From contig VXOR01000093.1 in NCBI GenBank assembly GCA_009840005.1, forward strand, positions 1 through 64,000: 64,000 nucleotides of DNA. Reading direction: 5' to 3'. The notes beneath the pieces are model-generated. The model worked only from the letters and a program-made list of their open reading frames with translations. It made no database searches and had not been told where the DNA came from. Position numbers and translations under genes: made by a program. Source of the stretch: Gemmatimonadota bacterium (GTDB lineage: Bacteria > Latescibacterota > UBA2968 > UBA8231). This document shows, in pieces, positions 57,213-64,000 of this stretch; within the stretch, counting starts at the first letter, position 1, and each line of letters opens with the position of its first letter.

Positions 57213-57664
57213 GGCAATGATTGTCGAAGGCTTGGCGCAGCGCATCGTGCGCGGCGATGTGCCCGAGTGGATGCAGGATCAGACGATCTTTGCGCTGGAC
57301 ATGGGTGCGCTGATGGCCGGGGCCAAGTACCGGGGCGAATTTGAGGAGCGGCTCAAGGCCGTGCTTGACGAAATCCGCGCCAGCGAGGGCCGCATCTTGC
57401 TCTTTATCGACGAGTTGCACACCATCGTCGGTGCTGGCAAAACCGAGGGCTCGACCGACGCGGCGGCACATTGCCCACGCAGGTTTCGACCCGGTCTATG
57501 GTGCCCGGCCACTCAAGCGCTTCTTGCAGCGCGAGATCGAAACGCGGATCGCTCGCTTGCTGGTGGCCGGCGACATGCCCGAGGGGTCGCGGGTTGAGGT
57601 GGTACTCGACGAAGGCCAATTGGCCGTGCGACACCAGCCGCTGGAAGCGGGAACCGAGATTTAG
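57213..57664 (+). pseudogene. clpB remnant: two disjoint fragments
   Basis: The first part (57213-57470) encodes the ClpB NBD1 stretch from just after the Walker A to the Walker B area ([55 protein letters not shown]). The second part, in the +1 frame (about 57471-57664), encodes the ClpB C-terminus ([20 protein letters not shown]...[13 protein letters not shown]). The N-terminal domain with the P-loop, all of NBD2 and the middle domain are missing. The text jumps from one part to the other near 57468, so the gene is destroyed by a large internal deletion with frame change. Confidence 0.9.
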
Positions 57665-57735
57665 CGATTGTCGTCTCTTTTTGTGGACATTGAGAAATAT
57701 CCGTATTTTCACACCCTTTTCAGAGAGGAAATACC

Positions 57736-59118
57736 ATGCGGAAGTTGTACTGTTCCCTGTTCGTTTTAAGCCTCGCGGTGGCTGATAGCACCCAAGCCAG
57801 CGAGAACATGCAGTTCCTGCGCCAGATGAGCGACGGCTTTGCCGAACTCGCCGCGCAGGTCAAGCCCGGGGTCGTAAAAATCACCACGGAGGGCACCGAG
57901 GAGGGCTCTGTATTCAGCCTGCCGTGGGGAAGGCCCTTCCGCGTCCCCGACCAGCAGCGCCGGGGCCAGGGTTCGGGCGTGATCGCTGAATTTGACGGCC
58001 AGCAGTACATCATTACCAATAACCACGTGATTCGTCACGCCGACGACATCCGCGTAGAAGGGACGGATTCGCGCTTCTTTGCAGCCGAGGTGGTGGGCCG
58101 CGATTCGTTGAGCGATGTCGCCGTGCTGAAGATCGATGCCGACGACCTACCCACCTTGACAATGGGCGACTCAGATCAACTGCGCGAGGGCGAGTGGGTG
58201 ATGGCCATAGGCCACCCCTTGGGCTTGGCTTACTCCGTGACTATGGGCACGGTCAGTGCGTTGGGGCGGGCGCGTTTCGGGCCTGAGTACGGCTCTTTTA
58301 TCCAGACCGACGCCGCCATCAATATGGGCAATAGCGGCGGTGCCTTGGTCAACTTGCGCGGGGAGCTTGTGGGCATCAACACTGCCATTCACAGCAACGA
58401 CGGCGGCAATATAGGCATTGGCTTTGCCATTCCGATCAACTTAGTCCAGCACGTAGCCGAACAGCTTATTGAACACGGCGAGGTGCGGCGCGGTTTCCTC
58501 GGCGTGGGCATCGGCGACTTGAAACCGCTGTTGGCCGAAGCCATGGGGCTGGACAACACCCACGGCGTGTTGATCACCAGCGTGAGCCCCGACCGAGCCG
58601 CGGATAAGGCCGGCATCAAGAGAGACGACATCGTTTTGGAAGTCGATGGCCAGCCCGTGCATAACGTGGTTGAACTGAGGAGCCGCATCGGGCGCACAGC
58701 TCCCGGCGTGGAGATCGAGTTGTTGGTGTTGCGGGACGGCAAACAGAAGCGCATTGAGATCGAGTTGGAGTCCCTGACCGAGGAGGCATTGGCTACGTCT
58801 GCCGGTGCTCGCGATTCCAACGAGGCGAGAGGGCCGTTGGGGATAAGGGTAGAGAACCTGAAAGACGAGTGGGCAGAACGCTTGGGGTACGAAGACGAGT
58901 CTGGGGTGGTGATCGTGCGAGTGGCCAGAGGCAGCGAGGCGGCGAAGCGGGGTTTGCACCGAGGGATGCTCATTCAGGAGATCAACGACGAACGGGTGGA
59001 AACTGTGGAAGATTATGAGGATGTGTTAGAAGAAATTGAGCCAGGGAGCGCGTTTATGATGCGGGTGCTGGGAGAGAGAGGGACGCGGCTGATAGGGATG
59101 CGGATGCCCGTAAATTGA
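57736..59118 (+). CDS. DegP/HtrA-type periplasmic serine protease
   Basis: 460 aa. Signal peptide (LYCSLFVLSLAVADSTQAS), trypsin-like domain with the triad H97 (ITNNHVI), D127 (SDVAVLK), S200 (GNSGGAL), and two PDZ domains (FLGVGIGDLKPLL...GVLITSVSPDRAADKAGIKRDDIVLEV; GVVIVRVARGSEAAKRGLHRGMLIQEI). It degrades or refolds misfolded envelope proteins. AGAGAGGAAA precedes the ATG. Its stop overlaps or abuts the start of the next gene. Confidence 0.95.
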   Translation: MRKLYCSLFVLSLAVADSTQASENMQFLRQMSDGFAELAAQVKPGVVKITTEGTEEGSVFSLPWGRPFRVPDQQRRGQGSGVIAEFDGQQYIITNNHVIRHADDIRVEGTDSRFFAAEVVGRDSLSDVAVLKIDADDLPTLTMGDSDQLREGEWVMAIGHPLGLAYSVTMGTVSALGRARFGPEYGSFIQTDAAINMGNSGGALVNLRGELVGINTAIHSNDGGNIGIGFAIPINLVQHVAEQLIEHGEVRRGFLGVGIGDLKPLLAEAMGLDNTHGVLITSVSPDRAADKAGIKRDDIVLEVDGQPVHNVVELRSRIGRTAPGVEIELLVLRDGKQKRIEIELESLTEEALATSAGARDSNEARGPLGIRVENLKDEWAERLGYEDESGVVIVRVARGSEAAKRGLHRGMLIQEINDERVETVEDYEDVLEEIEPGSAFMMRVLGERGTRLIGMRMPVN

Positions 59119-59120
59119 GT

Positions 59121-61310
59121 ATGCGTTCGCAAGCTATATGGCATCCGGCCGCTCTGGCCGTATATATCCGTCTCGAATTCCACCTGACCAGCGCAGCAGC
59201 CAAAGGGTTGCTGCACTGTGCTGCGAGTGGGCCGTACGAGGTGTACTTGAATGGCGAGCGCGTGGGCCGGGGCTTGGGGCCAGCGGTGGCCGCAGATTCG
59301 GTGTGGGAGGAGTTCGCGTTGGACGCTGCGCTGCGGGAGGGCGAAAATGTGCTGTTGGTCTGTGCCATCGGCTGCGGCACCGCAGACTGGTTCCGCGCCG
59401 AGGGAGAGATCGAGCGCAGCGATGGGGCCGAGCAGGTGCTATACACGGGCGAGCCTTGGCAGGTGCAGCCAGCCGATGCTTGGCAAGGTGCGGCCGGCTA
59501 CGCAGCCGGGCTGGTACCGGCTGAGTGGCCCAAAGGGCAGTTTGCGGGATGGCGGAAAGCTACCGTAGTGGACGGAGTATGGCCGATATATTATTGGTCG
59601 CCGTTGCCCGCTGAGGAACGCATGGTGTGGGCGCGGGAGGTGGTGGCTTTTGGCGAGGTCGCCAGCGAGAATGCGCTCGAATGGGTCGCTTCCCCCGAGG
59701 CCATGCAGACGGCCAAATGCGTGCGGCGAGAAGCGTTCCTGACAGGCGGCAAAACCCACTCATTGGTGCAGGCAACAGACGAAGGGAGAGCCGCGTACTT
59801 GGTTTTGGACTTCGGGCGGCTGGTCCACGGATTCCCCCATCTGCGGCTGCGGGGCCGGGCCGGCGCGGTGATTGATCTAGGTTTTGCGCGGGCGGCGGGC
59901 GCAGTGGAATCGCGCTTGCGCTACGTGTGCTGCGACGGGTTGCAGGAGTGGACCGCGCCGCAATTGGCAACGTGCCGCTACCTAGTGGTGCGGATTGGAT
60001 CGTGTCCAGAAGACATGGAAATAGACAGTGTCGCGCTGATGGAGCGGCGCGTAGTTGTCGAGCCGCGCGGGCGCTTTACAACCGTGGGCGAAGACTGGCA
60101 GCGGCTGTGGCAGACTGGAGAGCAGACCTTGGCCGCTAGCCGCCAAGAAGTGTACGCCCTCGGCACGGAACGGCCCACTTGGGATCAGCTCTACGTCTGG
60201 GCCATGAACGATTTGTATGTGACTGGCAGCGTGGATACAGCGCACGCCGTGCTAGCTGGCAGCAGCGTACCGTTCGGTGGGGTACAGGCCTATTTTTACG
60301 CGCTGTTGGTCGAGCTGGTGCAACGCCACGGCGCCAACCCATTCCCTACCGTATTATCGTTGTCGACCCTAGTGAGTGCCTTAAAGGAGGCCGACCACGA
60401 GTACATACTAGAGACCGCTCCTATTGCCCTGCAGGTCGGGGCTTGGCTGGCGGTCGCGGCCATGTACCGGCGCGTGGGGGACCGCCCGCACGCTGACCAA
60501 TACGAGCGCATCCATCACCGAGCGCGCAAGGCATTGCAAGCTGCTTGGAACGAAGAGCAAGGGCTTTTTGCCGATCTGCCTATGTGGAGTAGAACGGATG
60601 ATTGCAGCCGCTGGACGAATGCCTTGGTGCTCTACTTTGATTTGGCCAACCCTAGGCAGAAGGTGCGGGTGGCGCAGCACCTATCTGGCGACTCGGCCTC
60701 AGAAGACGATTTGTGGCAGGCGTTTTTTGTCGCCGGGGGGCTGTGGCGGGCGGGCGCAGATACGGCAGCCTTAGCTTACGTACAAAAAAAATGGGGCCGC
60801 TTATTGTCGCGCCCGGGCCGGACGTGGGGTGAGAAGGCCGGGTCGTTGGCCGCCCAGCCTGGGCCGGAGGGCTTGTTGGCGGCGCATGTGCTGGGGGTGG
60901 TGCCTAAAGCCGAGGGGATTTTAGAGATTCAGCCGCAGGTGCCTGGTCTTAAACTTACTATGAAGACAATACCAGCCTACGGAACACCCATCTGGGAGAT
61001 TCGGCCGCAGGTGTCCGGCCTTGAACGCGCCGAGGGCGTCGTATCCACGCCACACGGCGATGTCGAGGTCGCTTGGGGGGCGTATGGCGGCGGCTTTTCC
61101 GCGCGCCTTTCCGTGCCGCACGACGGCGAGACGCACCTGTCCGTACCCCGCTGCGACAAGCGTTTCCCCCAAATCGAGATCAACGGCGAGACGGTTTGGC
61201 GCAACGAGAAGGCCCATCCCAACTTCCACGTTCAGGAGTTAATCAGCGAAGAGGAGCGAGTGGTGATGGTGTTGCGGCGAGCCGGGCAGTACGAAGTGTC
61301 GGTGGAGTAG
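59121..61310 (+). CDS. alpha-L-rhamnosidase-like protein (GH78-type fold)
   Basis: 729 aa (731 if the TTG at 59115 is used). A beta-sandwich (SGPYEVYLNGERVGRGLGP; ENVLLVCAIGCGTADWF) is followed by an (alpha/alpha)6-type domain (~340-620) with a general-acid-like site VYALGTERPTWDQLYVWAMND and a C-terminal sandwich. In true GH78 enzymes the acid lies in a DERxGW-type segment; here only TER-TW is left, so activity is unsure. A start overlapping the HtrA stop suggests co-transcription. There is no signal peptide. Confidence 0.7.
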   Translation: MRSQAIWHPAALAVYIRLEFHLTSAAAKGLLHCAASGPYEVYLNGERVGRGLGPAVAADSVWEEFALDAALREGENVLLVCAIGCGTADWFRAEGEIERSDGAEQVLYTGEPWQVQPADAWQGAAGYAAGLVPAEWPKGQFAGWRKATVVDGVWPIYYWSPLPAEERMVWAREVVAFGEVASENALEWVASPEAMQTAKCVRREAFLTGGKTHSLVQATDEGRAAYLVLDFGRLVHGFPHLRLRGRAGAVIDLGFARAAGAVESRLRYVCCDGLQEWTAPQLATCRYLVVRIGSCPEDMEIDSVALMERRVVVEPRGRFTTVGEDWQRLWQTGEQTLAASRQEVYALGTERPTWDQLYVWAMNDLYVTGSVDTAHAVLAGSSVPFGGVQAYFYALLVELVQRHGANPFPTVLSLSTLVSALKEADHEYILETAPIALQVGAWLAVAAMYRRVGDRPHADQYERIHHRARKALQAAWNEEQGLFADLPMWSRTDDCSRWTNALVLYFDLANPRQKVRVAQHLSGDSASEDDLWQAFFVAGGLWRAGADTAALAYVQKKWGRLLSRPGRTWGEKAGSLAAQPGPEGLLAAHVLGVVPKAEGILEIQPQVPGLKLTMKTIPAYGTPIWEIRPQVSGLERAEGVVSTPHGDVEVAWGAYGGGFSARLSVPHDGETHLSVPRCDKRFPQIEINGETVWRNEKAHPNFHVQELISEEERVVMVLRRAGQYEVSVE
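60924..61026 (+). repeat. in-frame imperfect duplication, GH78-like gene
   Basis: The 31-bp segments 60924-60954 and 60996-61026 match at about 25 positions and encode EIQPQVPGLK and EIRPQVSGLE. The unit spacing is 72 bp (24 codons). It might be a small duplication in the C-terminal sandwich. Confidence 0.5.
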
Positions 61311-61320
61311 CGGCAAATCC

Positions 61321-61350
61321 GCCGATGGACGCCGATGGACGCCGATGGAC
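61321..61350. repeat. 10-bp tandem repeat, three units
   Basis: GCCGATGGAC occurs three times in a row right after the GH78-like stop codon, followed by GCAGAA. Similar CGATGGACGC strings are common dispersed repeats in some genomes; none was seen elsewhere in this window. Confidence 0.85.
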
Positions 61351-61408
61351 GCAGAATAGTAGCAACAAGACGATCCGCAGCTCAAATCGAGTTATCTAGG
61401 ATTGCTAT

Positions 61409-62059
61409 ATGATCACAGCATCTCTCTATCACGTCGTCCATAAGTCGCCCGACGCGCCCCCCGAGGGTGCGCCGCTACTCTTGCTTTTACACGGCTATGG
61501 TGCCAATGAGGAGGATTTGCTGGGCTTGGCACCGCACTTGGATGCGCGGCTTGTTTGCGTCAGTGCCCGCGCGCCCTACGCGCTCGATTTCGGCGGTTTT
61601 GCATGGTTTAATATCGAAATCGGCGCGGAGGGGGTGCGTTTTGCTTTTGCCGAGGCCGAAGAACCGCTAGCGCAGGTCTTGTCCTTGGTGGATGCGCTGC
61701 GGCAAGAACACCGACCCGATCGCATCTTTATCGCGGGGTTCAGCCAAGGGGCGAGCATGGCGCTGGCGGCCGCGCTAAAGCGACCTCGGGACTTTGCCGG
61801 AGCCATTGCATTGAGCGGGCTGTGCTGTCCAGAGATGTTGCCAGAGAATGTGGCGGCGGTGCGGGGTCTAAAGGTTTTTATGTCGCACGGGCACTTTGAT
61901 CCGGTCATTCCCATAGCCCAAGCCCGCACCTCCAGAGATCTGCTGCTGCCTCTCGGGCTAGACTTGCTGTACAAAGAATACGATATGCCCCACGCGATTG
62001 CCCCACCGTGCTTAGAGGACTTGGCCTCTTGGCTGCGGGCGCGGCTGGATACTCCCTAG
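61409..62059 (+). CDS. phospholipase/carboxylesterase, alpha/beta hydrolase
   Basis: 216 aa of the carboxylesterase/phospholipase 2 family. The oxyanion region is LLLLHGYGANEEDLLGLA, the nucleophile Ser is in GFSQGASMAL, the acid in the GHFDPVIPI segment and His in DMPHAI. Family members hydrolyse acyl esters or lysophospholipids. No signal peptide. It is convergent with the sialidase-like gene, 5 bp apart. Confidence 0.88.
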   Translation: MITASLYHVVHKSPDAPPEGAPLLLLLHGYGANEEDLLGLAPHLDARLVCVSARAPYALDFGGFAWFNIEIGAEGVRFAFAEAEEPLAQVLSLVDALRQEHRPDRIFIAGFSQGASMALAAALKRPRDFAGAIALSGLCCPEMLPENVAAVRGLKVFMSHGHFDPVIPIAQARTSRDLLLPLGLDLLYKEYDMPHAIAPPCLEDLASWLRARLDTP

Positions 62060-62064
62060 AAAAT

Positions 62065-63174
62065 TCAGGAAAGCAGGGTCTCGACCCGCCTTGGCGTGAG
62101 CCGGTGGCCGAAAAGTGGCTGCGAGCGGGTGGAGGTCGAGCGCTGCCAAGTGGCGAACAGCCCTCCGTCCGCTTCCGTCAGCACGGACACGTAGCGCGAG
62201 CAACCCGTGCCTTCCGGCGAGACGAAGAGCGGTTGGAGGTGGCTGAGGCGGTGGAGGCGTGGAAATTGGCGATCAAAGCCGTACGCCAAGCCGCCCAATT
62301 CCTCACAGGAGTAACCGCGCGGTCGGGTAACCCCTTTTGTATGGGATTTGAGCGGGTGCATGGATTCGGCTCCGTCGTAGAAGTAGAGCGAGAGCGAGGG
62401 CAAATGAGCGAACGCGCCCGTCTTGGGCACGGGCAGGCGGCAGGTGATGCGCAAGGCAGCCACATCCCAAGTTGGGCCACGGGGAAAGAAGTCGTGGCCG
62501 TGGCTTGTGCACGAGTCAGCCGCGAGCGCGGCGCGGCCCGAAGTGCTGGCAGCCCAAGTGTACGGATGGCTGCAATAGAGTAGCAGAGGTTGCCGACCGA
62601 TTCCGGCTGAGAGGTTAGGGTCTTTGAGGTGCAGATAAGCTGGATCGTCGCTCGTCAGCAACGGGGCAATCGACTCCTGTGGGTCGAGCCGGTCGATGGC
62701 GGTGGCGGAGAAGGCGTCGATGCTCCAGACGCCGGTGCCCGGCTTCTGAAAAGCGGCGACGGGCCGCGGATAGAGGCGAACTTTCTCGGTGGAGACCAGC
62801 ACTTGAACGCGGCGCTTGTTGAGGCGCAGCGCACTGCCCTCGATGCTGAGCACGGCCGAGCCGCAGTAGAGATCGGATTTGTCCCAAGTGCGAACCTTGG
62901 CAAAGCTCCGTCCATTGTCCGTCGAGCGAAAAATGGCTAGGGCGCGGCCTCGGGGGCCAGCAGTCAGCCCGGTGCGGCTGTCGCCGGCGTCGCGGTAGCG
63001 GCCGATGAGATAGAGGCTGCCATCGTGGGGATCGCGGACCGAATTGCCGCCGCCAAACCAGAAGCCATCGCGGTCCTTGGTCGGTTCGACGAGGCGTCGG
63101 CCGCGCTTTTGGTCGATGAGACGAGTGCCGAGGCGGATGAGCTTGCGTTCGAGCGCGGGGGGTAGCTTGTCCAT
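62065..63174 (-). CDS. sialidase-like beta-propeller protein
   Basis: 369 aa, not assigned precisely. An Asp-box (FRSTDNGRSF) and an adjacent YLIGRYRDAGDSRTGLT segment indicate a sialidase/BNR-type propeller. No signal peptide is visible. The substrate cannot be inferred, and several glycosidase families share the fold. It is convergent with the esterase and codirectional with hemH. Confidence 0.55.
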   Translation of the reverse strand: MDKLPPALERKLIRLGTRLIDQKRGRRLVEPTKDRDGFWFGGGNSVRDPHDGSLYLIGRYRDAGDSRTGLTAGPRGRALAIFRSTDNGRSFAKVRTWDKSDLYCGSAVLSIEGSALRLNKRRVQVLVSTEKVRLYPRPVAAFQKPGTGVWSIDAFSATAIDRLDPQESIAPLLTSDDPAYLHLKDPNLSAGIGRQPLLLYCSHPYTWAASTSGRAALAADSCTSHGHDFFPRGPTWDVAALRITCRLPVPKTGAFAHLPSLSLYFYDGAESMHPLKSHTKGVTRPRGYSCEELGGLAYGFDRQFPRLHRLSHLQPLFVSPEGTGCSRYVSVLTEADGGLFATWQRSTSTRSQPLFGHRLTPRRVETLLS

Positions 63175-63237
63175 AGCAGAGCCGCGCTAAGTATGACAAA
63201 AAAGACACAGAAGTGTCAAGTAAATGGCACATCGCCG

Positions 63238-64000
63238 TCAGGCATTCCAACCGGCCAGTTCTTGGCGGGCAATGGCTGCCATGGCGTCGAGCCAGGCCGG
63301 GTGGTCGTTGAGGCAGGGCACTAAGTGGAACTGTTGGCCGCCCCCGTGGGCAAATTGCTCGGCCCCTTCGCGGCCAATCTCGTCGAGCGTTTCGAGACAA
63401 TCGGCGGTAAAGCCGGGGCAGATGGCGACTAAGCGGCGCACGCCTTGACTCCCGAGACGCGCTAGGACTTCCTCGGTATAAGGCTCTAGCCAAGGCTCTT
63501 TGCCAAAGCGCGACTGGAAGCCGCTGACCCACTCGTCGTCTGCGAGGCCAAGCGCTGTGGCTAGCTGGCGCGCGGTTTCCTCGCACTGGCGGCGGTAGGG
63601 GTCGCCTTCATCGACGTAGCGCTGGGGAATGCCGTGGCAGGTGATTAGGTAGCGGTCGGGCGTCCAACTGAGGCGGGCGACTGCTTCGGTGACCGACTGT
63701 TTGAGCGCGTTGATGTACGCAGGATGGTCGGCGTAGGGCGGGACGAAGCGCAGCGCTGGCATCTGGCGTTTGCGGTCAAAGAACCAAGGGCAGCGCCGGC
63801 CTAGGGCAGCGCGGTTGACCGCGTCGTAGATCGAGCCGGTGGTGGCGCAGGAAAACTGCGGGAACATGGGAAAGACGAGGATGCGCTCGATGCCTTCACT
63901 TTCTAAGGACTGCACGGCGCGCTCGATGCTCGGCTCGCCGTAGCGCATGCCGAGTACGACCCGGTACGACGCGCCCAAGCGCTCTTGCAGACCGCGGGTC
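63238..64000 (-). CDS. hemH: ferrochelatase (partial, 5' end beyond the window)
   Basis: At least 254 codons visible. Inserts iron into protoporphyrin IX or coproporphyrin III in heme synthesis. The C-terminal core shows ITCHGIPQRYVDEGDPYRRQCEETA (active H), FQSRFGKEPWLEPYTEE (conserved E) and FVPPYADHPAYI. The frame stays open through position 64000, so the N-terminal ~70 residues lie beyond the right edge. It is codirectional with the sialidase-like gene. Confidence 0.95.
   Translation of the reverse strand, partial: TRGLQERLGASYRVVLGMRYGEPSIERAVQSLESEGIERILVFPMFPQFSCATTGSIYDAVNRAALGRRCPWFFDRKRQMPALRFVPPYADHPAYINALKQSVTEAVARLSWTPDRYLITCHGIPQRYVDEGDPYRRQCEETARQLATALGLADDEWVSGFQSRFGKEPWLEPYTEEVLARLGSQGVRRLVAICPGFTADCLETLDEIGREGAEQFAHGGGQQFHLVPCLNDHPAWLDAMAAIARQELAGWNA

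Overview
The window looks like a chromosome segment of an uncultured Gram-negative bacterium of the Fibrobacteres-Chlorobi-Bacteroidetes (FCB) neighbourhood, and a Latescibacterota-like lineage fits best. The reasons are two PorV/UPF0164-type outer-membrane barrels, a TonB-dependent receptor with an N-terminal carboxypeptidase-regulatory-like domain, a giant secreted protein with a FlgD/Por-type C-terminal tail, a geranylgeranylglyceryl-phosphate synthase homologue, and many GTG/TTG starts with tightly overlapping genes. The phylum call is inference; the rRNA in the window would settle it. Nearly all genes lie on the + strand. No phage, CRISPR array, transposase or plasmid gene was seen.

Layout. 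1-3.6 kb: an rRNA operon (3' end of 16S, tRNA-Ile, 23S, 5S, terminator). 3.7-15.2 kb: an EF-G paralogue, then YebC-RuvCAB-TsaB-RimI, an orphan sugar-type ABC ATPase, DNA polymerase III delta', RsmA and a large outer-membrane barrel. 15.2-18.0 kb: a branched-chain aminotransferase and an oligopeptide-type binding protein. 18.0-25.2 kb: a run of eight closely packed genes built around a GlmL/MutL-type ASKHA ATPase and mostly uncharacterised membrane or envelope proteins; this is the best candidate for an undescribed system. 25.2-26.1 kb: an accessory gap with a proline-repeat secreted protein and a 152-bp terminal-inverted-repeat (MITE-like) element. 26.1-34.7 kb: TonB receptor, giant secreted protein, PorV-like barrel and a TPR lipoprotein, which together look like a surface export or uptake module. 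34.7-40.6 kb: two peptide-type permeases, a convergent diaminopimelate-decarboxylase-like gene, and a carbamoyltransferase/SxtJ pair.

40.6-56.4 kb is an information-processing and core-metabolism block: tadA, three tRNAs, a large-form SRP RNA, dnaX, recR, pgsA, pgpA (apparently with a CTG start), recA, recX, alaS, a GGGP synthase homologue, HPr, enzyme I, metK, a lipoprotein and a second outer-membrane barrel. 56.4-57.7 kb is a degenerate gap holding an orphan DUF433 gene, a small minus-strand ORF and the wreck of a clpB gene. 57.7-64 kb carries a DegP/HtrA protease, an alpha-L-rhamnosidase-like protein, a carboxylesterase, a sialidase-like protein and the 3' part of ferrochelatase running off the right edge.

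How it fits together: translation and DNA repair genes sit in the conserved blocks. The outer-membrane genes between them suggest a lifestyle that depends on secreted macromolecule- or peptide-processing proteins. A lipid theme (pgsA, pgpA, GGGP synthase) and a stripped-down PTS phosphorelay without a visible sugar permease are the more unusual metabolic elements.
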